Shown in pieces: positions 7,918 to 16,105 of a stretch of DNA of 46,825 nucleotides (positions are counted from its first letter, which is position 1; every line of letters begins with the position of its first letter). The position numbers and the translations under genes were made by a program. Source of the DNA: Acidimicrobiaceae bacterium (GTDB lineage: Bacteria > Actinomycetota > Acidimicrobiia > Acidimicrobiales > Ilumatobacteraceae); contig NZZV01000196.1 in the NCBI GenBank assembly GCA_002698945.1, positions 1 to 46,825 on the forward strand, read 5' to 3'. The notes under the pieces were generated by a model, which searched no databases, had not been told where the DNA came from, and saw nothing but the letters and a program-made list of their open reading frames with translations.

Positions 7918-8700
7918 GTGGCGGATTGGGAACCCGACCGATACGAGCGGTTCAAGACCCAGCGAGCCGAACCCTTCTGGGATCTGCTCGAACTGGTGCA
8001 TCGCGGCGGCATCGAACGCGCCGTCGATCTGGGCTGCGGCACCGGTGAGTTGACCGTCGCCGCCGCCGACCAGCTCGGTGTGCGACACATGACCGGCGTC
8101 GACAGTTCACCGGCCATGCTCGAGCGCGCCGCCCGGCACGGTCGGGTCGCGGTCGACTTCGTCGACGGCGACATCGCCCGCTGGACCTCCCACGCCGATC
8201 ACGACCTGGTCCTCGCCAACGCGGCGCTGCAGTGGGTGCCCGATCACCGCGGCGTGCTCGAACGATGGGTCGCAGCGCTCGCGCCGCAAGGACAGCTCGC
8301 GGTGCAGGTGCCGGCGAATCACGACCACGCCTCGCACCTGGCGAGCGTCGACGTCGCCCTCCGTGAACCGTTCGCGTCGATGTTCGGCGGCGACCCGCCC
8401 GCCGATCCGGTGGCGACCAACGTGCTCACGCCGGAGAACTACGCGACGACGTTGTACGAACTCGGGTTGGTCGAGCCTCACGTCCGGCTGCAGGTGTACG
8501 GGCACGTCTTCGAGTCGCCGGCCGATGTCGTGGAGTGGACGCGCGGCACCTCGCTCACCCGCTTCTTCAAGCGACTGCCGCCCGACATGCACGAACACTT
8601 CGTCGACGCCTACCGCGACGAACTCCTCGGCCGGATCGGTACCGAGGGCCCGTACTTCTACGCCTTCAAGCGCATCCTGATGTGGGGTCGCAAGGCCTGA
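7918..8700 (+). CDS. Class I SAM methyltransferase, trans-aconitate methyltransferase-like
   Basis: A 260-residue protein resembling Tam (trans-aconitate 2-methyltransferase), which methylates trans-aconitate and relieves aconitase inhibition. The SAM-binding motif I is VDLGCGTGELT (~residues 31-41), the acidic loop is GVDSSPAM, and ANAALQWVPDH and VQVPANHDHASH match conserved Tam blocks. I choose GTG 7918 (VADWEPDRYERF, the usual family start) over the TTG at 7882 because the latter overlaps a consensus -35. Probably leaderless. Monocistronic, convergent with the next gene (22 nt apart). Alternative: another small-acid O-methyltransferase. Confidence 0.82.
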   Translation: MADWEPDRYERFKTQRAEPFWDLLELVHRGGIERAVDLGCGTGELTVAAADQLGVRHMTGVDSSPAMLERAARHGRVAVDFVDGDIARWTSHADHDLVLANAALQWVPDHRGVLERWVAALAPQGQLAVQVPANHDHASHLASVDVALREPFASMFGGDPPADPVATNVLTPENYATTLYELGLVEPHVRLQVYGHVFESPADVVEWTRGTSLTRFFKRLPPDMHEHFVDAYRDELLGRIGTEGPYFYAFKRILMWGRKA

Positions 8701-8722
8701 GCCCGGCGATCGGCGCCGGCCG

Positions 8723-10057
8723 TCAGATGCGTTCGAAGTAGCGGCGTCGTTCCCAGTCGCTGACCGCGGCGTGGTGCGCCTCGACCTCGCTGCGGTGGAA
8801 GTGGGCGTAGTGGTCGACGACGTCGTCGCCGAACGCGGCGCGTGCGACCGTGCTGGCGTCGAAGAGGTCGGTGGCGTGCTCGAGTGTCCGCGGGACTCGC
8901 GGCAGGTCGGCGGCCGCGTAGACGTCACCGCGGAACTCGGGTGGGAGCGGCAGCTGCGCCTCGATGCCGGCGAGACCGGCGGCGATCGCGCCGGCGTACG
9001 CGAGATACGGGTTGCAGTCGGCCCCGGGGATCCGGCATTCGACGCGTCGCGACTGGCCGTGGCCGACGACGCGAAAGCTGGCCGTGCGGTTGTCGGACGA
9101 CCAGGCGACGCGGGTCGGCGCCCAGGAGCCGTCGACGTATCGCTTGTACGAGTTGACCGTCGGTGCGTAGCAGACCATCAGGTCGTCCACGTACGCCATC
9201 CAACCGGCGAGGAAGTGGTCGAACGTCGTGGAGCGCTCGTCGCCGACCCCGCACAGGTTCGTGTCGCCGGCCCACAGCGACAGGTGGAGGTGGCTGCTGC
9301 TGCCGGTGTCGGTCGTCGTCGGCTTGGCCATGAACGACACGCTGATGCCCATCGCGTCGGCGAGTTCTTTCATGCCGTGTTTCATGACCGTGTGGCGGTC
9401 GGCCATCGTGAGCGCGTCGGCGAATCGGATGTTCAGTTCGTGCTGCCCGCGCCCGCACTCACCCTTCGAGTTCTCGACCGGGATGTTCGACGCCGTGAGC
9501 GCCCGTCGGGCCGCGCCGACGTACGGCTCGATCCGGCTCGCCTGCAGCAGGTGGTAGTCGTCCACGTACCAGCCCGCAGGCCGCAGATCGGTGTAGCCCC
9601 GGTCGTGGGCCTCCCGGTACGTGTCGTCGTACACGTAGAACTCCAGCTCGCTGGCCGCTTGGGCGACGATGCCGTGCTCGGCCAGACGTTCGACCTGCCG
9701 CCGAAGGATGGTGCGCGGCGCGATCGGGACGAGTCCGTGGGTGTCTCGGCCGACCACGTCGCACAGCACGAGCGCGACGTCGTCGGTCCAGCCGGCGCGG
9801 CGGATCGTCGTCAGGTCGGGAACCAGATGGACGTCGCCGTAGCCCTCGTCCCAGCTGGCGAACTCGAAGCCGGGAATCGGCTCCATCTCCATGTCGACGG
9901 TGAGCAGGTAGTCGCAGGCGTGGGTGCCCTCGCGGACCGTCTCGGCGAAGAACCCGGCGTCGAAGCGCTTCCCGAGCAAGCGGCCGTAGTGGTCGGTGAA
10001 CGCCACCACGACGGTGTCGATCGCCGCATTCGCCGCCAACTCCTCGATCGTCACCAC
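8723..10057 (-). CDS. Glutamine synthetase-family ligase (GlnA3/GlnA4 or gamma-glutamylpolyamine type)
   Basis: A 444-residue ATP-dependent glutamate-amine ligase of the GS fold. Conserved GS blocks: SELEFYVYD (metal Glu), ENSKGECGRGQHELN (metal Glu and His), GSSSHLHLSL and the Arg-rich C-terminal block ASFRVVGHGQSRRVECRIPGAD. The N-terminus (VVAFTDHYGRLLGKRF) and the lack of a typical adenylylation loop point to the paralogues that glutamylate polyamines, ethanolamine or other amines, not the housekeeping GlnA. The GTG start follows TAGGGT (10065-10070) by 7 nt, so the longer upstream frame through palindrome R4 is rejected. The exact amine is not predictable. Confidence 0.85.
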   Translation of the reverse strand: MVTIEELAANAAIDTVVVAFTDHYGRLLGKRFDAGFFAETVREGTHACDYLLTVDMEMEPIPGFEFASWDEGYGDVHLVPDLTTIRRAGWTDDVALVLCDVVGRDTHGLVPIAPRTILRRQVERLAEHGIVAQAASELEFYVYDDTYREAHDRGYTDLRPAGWYVDDYHLLQASRIEPYVGAARRALTASNIPVENSKGECGRGQHELNIRFADALTMADRHTVMKHGMKELADAMGISVSFMAKPTTTDTGSSSHLHLSLWAGDTNLCGVGDERSTTFDHFLAGWMAYVDDLMVCYAPTVNSYKRYVDGSWAPTRVAWSSDNRTASFRVVGHGQSRRVECRIPGADCNPYLAYAGAIAAGLAGIEAQLPLPPEFRGDVYAAADLPRVPRTLEHATDLFDASTVARAAFGDDVVDHYAHFHRSEVEAHHAAVSDWERRRYFERI

Positions 10058-10064
10058 CCGGCCA

Positions 10065-10070
10065 ACCCTA
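10065..10070 (-). promoter_or_regulatory. -10 box TAGGGT of the GS-like gene
   Basis: TAGGGT on the minus strand, 7 nt before the GTG at 10057. The region where a -35 would fall is inside palindrome R4. Confidence 0.5.
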
Positions 10071-10074
10071 CAGA

Positions 10075-10146
10075 AGGGGTCAGGCACCTTCTGGCCAGAC
10101 CAACCGAGGTGACCAGACCTGCACTGCCAGAAGGTGCCTGACCCCT
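10075..10146. repeat. Palindromic element R4
   Basis: Perfect 21-bp arms (10075-10095, 10126-10146; core GGGGTCAGGCACCTTCTGGC) around a 30-nt loop. The loop ends with GACCTGCA (10116-10123) just before the right arm, exactly as in R2. It lies 17 nt upstream of the GS-like start and 113 nt upstream of dapA, between divergent genes. Same family as R1, R2 and R3. Confidence 0.8.
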
Positions 10147-10259
10147 CCTGTTCCAGAAGTGGGGTTCGCTGGAACAACTTCATCGTTGTGAGATGCTGCG
10201 GGCAGCGGGCAAGCTGTGGCGCGACGCTTGTCAGCAGCAACTGCGATGGAGAACTTCTG

Positions 10260-11150
10260 ATGCCACGATTCGGCCGGATCCTTTCGGCGATCATCACCCC
10301 GTTCGACGCGGCCGGGGCCGTCGACTACGACGTCGCGCAGCAGCTCGCTCGGCACCTGGTCGCCGAGGGCCATGAAGGTCTCGTCGTCTGCGGTACCACC
10401 GGCGAGTCGCCGACCCTGTCGGACGACGAGAAGCTCGGGATGTTCGCGGCGATCGTCGAAGCGGTCGACGTGCCCGTCATCGCCGGCACGGTCGGCTACA
10501 ACACGGCCCATTCGGTCGAGCTGAGCAGGCAGGCTGCCAAGATCGGAGTGCACGGCATCCTCACCCTGTGCCCGTTCTACAGTCGCCCCTCCCAGGCCGG
10601 CATCGAGGCGCACTTCCGTGCGATCGCCGAAGCCTGTGATCTGCCCCAGATCATCTACGACATCCCGGTCCGTACCGGCCGCAAGGTGTCGAGCGACGTG
10701 TTGATCCGCCTGGCGCACGAGGTGCCCAACATCGTCGGGGTCAAGGACGCCGCTGCCGATCCGGGCGAGTCGGCCCGCGTGATCGCCGCGACGCCCGACG
10801 ACTTCGAGTACTACTCGGGCGACGACAAGCTGACGTTGCCGCTGTTGTCGGTGGGCGCCGTCGGCACGATCGGTGTCGCCACCCACTGGACCGGATCCGA
10901 CCACGTCGCGATGTTCGACGCGTGGGAGCGGGGCGACGTCACCGCCGCCCGGGCCGCCAACGCCCGCATGCTGGAGAGCTTCGCGTTCGAAACGGGCGAC
11001 GAAGCACCGAATCCCATCCCGACCAAGGCGATGCTGCGTACGCTGGGCTGGCAGGTCGGTCAGTGCCGACTCCCGGTCGGCGACGCGCCCGACTGGGTCG
11101 AACCGCGAGCCCGCGAGGTGTGGGCCAACTTGGAGGCAGCCCGTGGCTGA
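10260..11150 (+). CDS. dapA: 4-hydroxy-tetrahydrodipicolinate synthase
   Basis: Condenses pyruvate with aspartate semialdehyde, the first committed step to diaminopimelate and lysine. The 296 residues keep the whole catalytic set: GTTGE (45-49), Tyr107 in FYSRPSQ, Tyr133, Arg138 and the Schiff-base Lys162 (VGVKDAA). The ATG at 10260 has GGAGAA (10248-10253) 6 nt upstream; the frame opened further upstream runs through palindrome R4 and is not coding. Its end overlaps the RNase J start by 8 nt; the dapA-rnj order is common in actinobacteria. Confidence 0.97.
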   Translation: MPRFGRILSAIITPFDAAGAVDYDVAQQLARHLVAEGHEGLVVCGTTGESPTLSDDEKLGMFAAIVEAVDVPVIAGTVGYNTAHSVELSRQAAKIGVHGILTLCPFYSRPSQAGIEAHFRAIAEACDLPQIIYDIPVRTGRKVSSDVLIRLAHEVPNIVGVKDAAADPGESARVIAATPDDFEYYSGDDKLTLPLLSVGAVGTIGVATHWTGSDHVAMFDAWERGDVTAARAANARMLESFAFETGDEAPNPIPTKAMLRTLGWQVGQCRLPVGDAPDWVEPRAREVWANLEAARG

Positions 11151-12843
11151 ATCAGTACGCATCGTTTTTCTCGGCGGTCTCGGCGAGATCGGCCGGAACT
11201 GCATGGCGATCGAGCAGGGCAGCGGTGGCGACCGCTCGATCATGCTCATCGACTGCGGCCTGATGTTCCCAGACGCCGACATGCACGGGATCGACCTCGT
11301 GCTCCCCGACTTCACCTACTTGCGCGAGAACGCCAACTCGATCGTCGGGCTCGTCGCCACCCACGGCCACGAGGACCACGTCGGTGGTATCCAGTTCCTC
11401 CTGCGCGACGACGCCGGCATCGGCGGGCTGCGGGACGATCCGCTGCCGATCTACGGGGCTCGTCTCACCTTGGGCCTGGCCCGCAACCGGATCGAGGAAG
11501 CCGGTCTGCTGGGTCGATGCGACATGCGACCCGTCACCGACAACGAGCGGATCCACGTCGGACCGTTCGAGGTCGAGTTCATCCCGGTGACCCACTCGGT
11601 GCCGCACGCGCACGCCATCGCCGTCCACACCGCCCAGGGCCTCGTGCTGCACACCGGTGACTGGAAGCTCGACCTCATGCCGGTTGACCGTCGCCGCACC
11701 GACCTGGCGCGGATCGGCCAGCTCACCGCCGGTCGCGGCATCCGGCTGTTGATGGGTGACTCGACCAACGCCGAGGAGCCGGGGCACGCCCCGAGTGAGA
11801 CGACGGTCGGCGGCGTCCTGGTCGGTCTGTTCGCCGAGCACCGTGATCGGCGCATCATCACGGCCAGTTTCGCGAGTCACCTGCACCGGATCCAGCAGAT
11901 CGCCGACGCCGCGATCGGCGCCGGCCGGAAGGTCGCGACGCTCGGCCTCTCGATGAAGAAGAACGTGCGGCTCGGTCTCGATCTCGGTGTGCTGAAGATC
12001 CCCGACTCGGCGCTCGTCGACATCGGGGACATCGACCGGTACGAGCCGGGTGAGATCTGTGTGATCTCGACGGGCTCGCAGGGCGAACCGATGTCGGCCC
12101 TCGCGCTCTTGGCGCGTGGCGAGAACAAGTTCGTCAAGCTCGGCGAACACGACACGGTCATCTTGTCGAGCCACGCGATCCCGGGCAACGAGAGCAATGT
12201 CAACCGCGTGATCGACGGGCTGCTCAAGCGCGGCGCCGAGGTGATCCACTCGGGTGTCAGCGACGTGCACGCCACCGGTCACGCTCAGGCCGAGGAGATC
12301 AAGACGTACCTGTCGCTCGCCAAGCCCGAGTGGTACGTGCCGATCCACGGCGAGTACCGCCACATGATGGCCAACGCACGACTCGGCGAGCTGATGGGCA
12401 TCCCCCGCACGAACGTCGTCACGTGCGACGACGGTGACGTCATCGAGCTCTCCGACGACGGTCTCGTCCACGTCGGCCGAGTGCCCGCGGGATACGTGTA
12501 CGTCGACGGCATCATCGGCGACGTCGGCCGCGGCGTGATCCGCGATCGACGTGTGCTCGGGGAAGAAGGAGTCGTCGTCGTCGTGGTCACCGTCGACATC
12601 CAGACCGGCAAGGTCATCACCGGTCCCGACATCATCACCCGCGGTTGGGTGTACGCGCCGGAGGCCGAAGACCTGCTCGACGAGGCGTGCGATCGTGTCG
12701 CCGAAGTCGTCGAGGCGTCCCTCGCCAACGGCGTTCGAGACGTCGAGGCGCTCGAACGTGACGTGCGGCGTGCGGCCGGCAAGTTCGTCAGCGACCGGAC
12801 CAAGCGACGGCCGATGATCGTGCCCGTCGTCATGGAGACGTGA
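11143..12843 (+). CDS. rnj: Ribonuclease J
   Basis: Endo/5'-3' exoribonuclease of the metallo-beta-lactamase/beta-CASP family, central to mRNA decay and rRNA maturation. The 566 residues show the N-terminal FLGGLGEIGRN signature, the zinc motif HGHEDH (74-79), HTGDWK, the beta-CASP block and the HxxGHA/PIHGEYRH region, with a C-terminal domain ending in KRRPMIVPVV. The GTG at 11143 overlaps dapA by 8 nt; the stop overlaps the next start as GTGA, so the three genes are translationally coupled. Length is normal for RnJ. Confidence 0.97.
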   Translation: MAESVRIVFLGGLGEIGRNCMAIEQGSGGDRSIMLIDCGLMFPDADMHGIDLVLPDFTYLRENANSIVGLVATHGHEDHVGGIQFLLRDDAGIGGLRDDPLPIYGARLTLGLARNRIEEAGLLGRCDMRPVTDNERIHVGPFEVEFIPVTHSVPHAHAIAVHTAQGLVLHTGDWKLDLMPVDRRRTDLARIGQLTAGRGIRLLMGDSTNAEEPGHAPSETTVGGVLVGLFAEHRDRRIITASFASHLHRIQQIADAAIGAGRKVATLGLSMKKNVRLGLDLGVLKIPDSALVDIGDIDRYEPGEICVISTGSQGEPMSALALLARGENKFVKLGEHDTVILSSHAIPGNESNVNRVIDGLLKRGAEVIHSGVSDVHATGHAQAEEIKTYLSLAKPEWYVPIHGEYRHMMANARLGELMGIPRTNVVTCDDGDVIELSDDGLVHVGRVPAGYVYVDGIIGDVGRGVIRDRRVLGEEGVVVVVVTVDIQTGKVITGPDIITRGWVYAPEAEDLLDEACDRVAEVVEASLANGVRDVEALERDVRRAAGKFVSDRTKRRPMIVPVVMET

Positions 12844-13409
12844 GACCGCGACCGCTGGTCGTCGTCACCGCTGCAATCGTCGCCGTCTCGCTCGTCGTCG
12901 CCGGTTGCTCCGGCGACGACGAGGCGGGTGCCGATGTCCCTGGCGCCGACGCCCTCGCCGAGAACGACGCACTCTGTCTCGACGGCGATCGTGCGGACGA
13001 CCCGGTCATCGGATGGGTCGAGCCGGCGATCGAGCTGGCCGTCGATCGGTACGGCGATCCGACGTTCTTCGAGATCAGCGCCGACCGCCAGCGCGTCTCG
13101 GTGATCGTCGCCGTCGACGGCACCGCCGAGCAGCTGTTCTACTGCGGCGCGGCCGGCTACGTGCCACCGAGCTCGCTCGGGGAGGCCGACGGTGCGACCT
13201 TCGGCCCCACCGCCGTCGACTTCGACCCGGACCGGATTTTCGACCAACTGGACGAGGAGCTGGATGAACCCGACATCGGCGACTTCGCCATCGTCGGCGA
13301 CGGTGCCGGGGGCGTCGCATACGACGCCACCGTGCAGTCCGACGCCGGTGGCGTGTTGTTGGTGCGGCTCGACGCCGATGGATCGGTCCTCGGGGTCCAG
13401 GCGCAGTAG
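12840..13409 (+). CDS. Small secreted lipoprotein of unknown function
   Basis: A 189-residue protein with a signal peptide (basic MRPRP, hydrophobic 6-21) and lipobox VVAGC (Cys23), followed by an acidic mature part with no motif I recognise. It starts with GTGA over the rnj stop and so is the third member of the dapA-rnj operon, which is its only functional clue. The acidic spacer after Cys23 suggests an exposed, soluble C-terminal domain. No homologue named. Confidence 0.75.
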   Translation: MRPRPLVVVTAAIVAVSLVVAGCSGDDEAGADVPGADALAENDALCLDGDRADDPVIGWVEPAIELAVDRYGDPTFFEISADRQRVSVIVAVDGTAEQLFYCGAAGYVPPSSLGEADGATFGPTAVDFDPDRIFDQLDEELDEPDIGDFAIVGDGAGGVAYDATVQSDAGGVLLVRLDADGSVLGVQAQ

Positions 13410-13462
13410 ACGAGCGAGCAACCCGCGACGCGGATTGGCCCCGTCGGGACCGCTCGGGTTGG

Positions 13463-13468
13463 TACCGT
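13463..13468 (+). promoter_or_regulatory. -10 box TACCGT of ftsK
   Basis: TACCGT 10 nt before the ATG at 13479. It overlaps the alternative GTG at 13467, which is why the later start is preferred. Confidence 0.45.
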
Positions 13469-13478
13469 GAACCGAGCC

Positions 13479-16016
13479 ATGGCCAGTTCTTCGCGTTCTT
13501 CAGGCGGTGCTTCCAAGGGAGGCCGCAGCAAGGCGGCGACCCCGCCGCGTGGTTCTTCGCGCGCCCGGAGTGGTAGCGGCGGCGCGAGCAGTCGTTCGAC
13601 GAACGCCAAACCGACCGCCAAGAGCCAGTCCGAGGTGCGCCAGGCCGTGTCCGGCCGGGAACACGAGTTCCTCGGGCTGGTCCTGATCGGAGCCGGCGTC
13701 GTGCTCGGCCTGGCGATGTACCTCGACCTGGCCGGGCCGCTCGGCTCCGGGATCGAGACGTCGATCGGCTGGTTCCTCGGCATCGGGCGCTACTTGCTGC
13801 CGATCGTGTTGCTCGTGTCCGGCGGCGCCCTCGTCCGCAAACACGTGTCGTCGAGTCCGGTCACGATCGCGCTCGGGTGGGGCCTGATCCTGCTCGCTGC
13901 CCTCGGCATCATCCACATCGTCCGCACACCCGACTCGCTGACGAGCTTCCAGGACGGTGACGACGTCACCACCCTCGGCGAAGGCGCCGGGTGGATCGGC
14001 GCGCTCGTCGGTGCCCCACTCGAGGCGCTCCTCGCGCCGGTCGGCGGCATCGTCGTCCTCGTCGCGGTGCTCATCGGTGCCGCCCTGCTCATCACTCAGA
14101 CATCGCTGCGCACGATGGCCGAGCAGGCCAGCCGGGGCGCCGCCGCCGTCGCCCGGCCGGTCGGGCGGGCGACGAGGAAGGCGCTCTCCGACCTGTCGAC
14201 GCTCAGTAGCGAGCGTGAGGGTGGCGATGCCGGAAGCCGACGACGCGACCGGCCGGCCGGGGACGGTTCGGCAGGTTCCGGCGTGCACGGCGAGCCGCTC
14301 TCGCCCTCGCTCTACGACGGCGCCGAGGACGACGCCGACATCTTCGCCGCTCCCAAGACCGCATCGAAGAAACGTCGGCGGAAGAACGCCGACACCTCGA
14401 GTCAGGCATCGCTCCCGATCGACGGTGAGACCGTCGGCGAGTGGGTGTTGCCACCGCTCGGCCACCTCAAGCAGGCCGGCCAGCAGGCCGTGAACATGGC
14501 AGAGATCGAACGCCGCGGCCAGACGCTGCAGGAGTCGCTGGCCCAGCACAACGTCGAGACCGAGCTGATCGGCATGACCGTCGGCCCGACGGTGACCCGC
14601 TACGAACTCGAACTCGGCCCGGGCGTCAAGGTCGCCCGCATCACGAGTCTCCAGAAAGACATCGCGTACGCGATGGCCGCCACCGACGTGCGCATCTTGG
14701 CCCCGATTCCCGGGCGGTCGGCGATCGGCGTCGAGGTGCCGAACCATCAGCGGCAACTCGTCGCCCTCGGCGACCTGCTCGTGTCGCCCGAGGCCGGCGA
14801 GGCGAGCCACCCGCTCGAGGTCGCCGTCGGCAAGGACATCGCCGGCAAGGCGGTGTTCCTCGACATCTCCACGACGCCGCACCTCCTCATCGCCGGTGCC
14901 ACCGGCGCCGGCAAGTCGAGCGGCATCAACTGCATCATCACGTCGCTCCTGATGCGCACCACCCCCGACCAGGTGCGCCTGATCCTGATCGACCCCAAAC
15001 AGGTCGAGATGGGCCAGTACCAGCGGCTGCCGCACCTGCTGACCGAGCCGGTCACCAACCCGAAGAAGGCCGCCAACGCCCTGGGGTGGGCCGTCAAGGA
15101 GATGGAGCAGCGGTACGACCTGCTCTCGGCCGTCGGCTACCGCGACATCACCGGCTACAACGAAGCCGTCGTCAAGGGCGAGATCGATCCGCCGCCGGGT
15201 GTCGACCCGGACGACACCCCGTACGAGCACATGCCGTACATCGTGGTGGTCGTCGACGAGCTCAACGACCTGATGATGGTCGCCGCCCGCGACGTCGAGG
15301 AGTCGATCACCCGGATCGCCCAGAAGGCGCGTGCGGTCGGCATCCACCTGATCATCGCCACGCAGCGCCCGTCCGTGAACGTCATCACCGGCGTCATCAA
15401 GGCCAACGTGCCGGCCCGCATGGCGTTCGCCGTGTCGTCGCTCACCGACTCACGCGTGATCCTCGATCAGCCCGGTGCCGAGAAGCTGGTCGGCAAGGGC
15501 GACATGCTGCTGCTGCCCGGCAACTCGTCGGTGCCGAACCGTATCCAGGGGTCGTTCGTCGGTGAGGACGAGGTCCGCAAGGTCGTCAAGCATTGGCGGT
15601 CACAGGCGCCCGAGCCGGTGTACACCCAGAACGTCGAGGGCGACGTGGACGGCGCATCGGGTGCCGACGGCGGTTCATCGGTCGGTGCCGGCGCGCAGCG
15701 GATGGCGTTCGACGGCGGTGGGAGTGGTAGCGGCGGTGGTCTCGACGTCACCTCCGACGCCAACGCATTCTCGGCCGGCGAGGAAGACGAAGACGCCGTG
15801 ATGATGCGCCAGGCGATGGAGCTGGTCGTGCGGAGTCAGCTCGGCTCGACGTCCATGCTCCAGCGCAAGCTCAAGGTCGGCTTCGCCCGCGCCGGCCGCA
15901 TCATGGACCTGCTCGAACAGCGCGGCGTCGTCGGCCCGTCCGAGGGTTCCAAGGCTCGCGAGGTCCTCATGACCGTCGAAGAGTTCGAGCTCCTCCAGAA
16001 CAACGGCTCCCTCTAG
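13479..16016 (+). CDS. ftsK: DNA translocase FtsK/SpoIIIE
   Basis: Septum-anchored DNA pump that clears and resolves chromosomes during division. The 845 residues have a basic Ser/Gly-rich N-terminus, about four membrane helices (~55-200), a short linker (compared with E. coli FtsK), the motor with Walker A GATGAGKS (473-480), Walker B IVVVVDELNDLMM and the RPSVNVITG block, and a C-terminal winged-helix gamma domain (from ~MMRQAMELVVRSQLGSTSMLQRKLKVGFARAGR) that reads KOPS sites. ATG 13479 is chosen over GTG 13467. The stop lies 2 nt before palindrome R1. Confidence 0.97.
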   Translation: MASSSRSSGGASKGGRSKAATPPRGSSRARSGSGGASSRSTNAKPTAKSQSEVRQAVSGREHEFLGLVLIGAGVVLGLAMYLDLAGPLGSGIETSIGWFLGIGRYLLPIVLLVSGGALVRKHVSSSPVTIALGWGLILLAALGIIHIVRTPDSLTSFQDGDDVTTLGEGAGWIGALVGAPLEALLAPVGGIVVLVAVLIGAALLITQTSLRTMAEQASRGAAAVARPVGRATRKALSDLSTLSSEREGGDAGSRRRDRPAGDGSAGSGVHGEPLSPSLYDGAEDDADIFAAPKTASKKRRRKNADTSSQASLPIDGETVGEWVLPPLGHLKQAGQQAVNMAEIERRGQTLQESLAQHNVETELIGMTVGPTVTRYELELGPGVKVARITSLQKDIAYAMAATDVRILAPIPGRSAIGVEVPNHQRQLVALGDLLVSPEAGEASHPLEVAVGKDIAGKAVFLDISTTPHLLIAGATGAGKSSGINCIITSLLMRTTPDQVRLILIDPKQVEMGQYQRLPHLLTEPVTNPKKAANALGWAVKEMEQRYDLLSAVGYRDITGYNEAVVKGEIDPPPGVDPDDTPYEHMPYIVVVVDELNDLMMVAARDVEESITRIAQKARAVGIHLIIATQRPSVNVITGVIKANVPARMAFAVSSLTDSRVILDQPGAEKLVGKGDMLLLPGNSSVPNRIQGSFVGEDEVRKVVKHWRSQAPEPVYTQNVEGDVDGASGADGGSSVGAGAQRMAFDGGGSGSGGGLDVTSDANAFSAGEEDEDAVMMRQAMELVVRSQLGSTSMLQRKLKVGFARAGRIMDLLEQRGVVGPSEGSKAREVLMTVEEFELLQNNGSL

Positions 16017-16018
16017 CT

Positions 16019-16103
16019 GCACGGATGGTGTCGGATCCCTTCCGTGCCGCAACGCTTGCTCCGACCGCATCGGCGCACGGAAGGGATCCGACACCATCCG
16101 TGC
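16019..16103. repeat. Palindromic element R1
   Basis: Perfect 29-bp arms (16019-16047, 16075-16103; core GGTGTCGGATCCCTTCCGTGC) around 27 nt. It fills the 89-nt gap between the convergent ftsK and amidohydrolase genes almost exactly, starting 2 nt after one stop and ending 2 nt before the other. The arms differ from R2 at only a few positions. It could serve as a two-way terminator. Confidence 0.85.
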
Positions 16104-16105
16104 GG

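Noticed and set aside
13500-15347. Long open frame (615 codons) on the minus strand inside ftsK
   Set aside because: Antisense shadow of a highly conserved gene in G+C-rich DNA; no recognisable protein.
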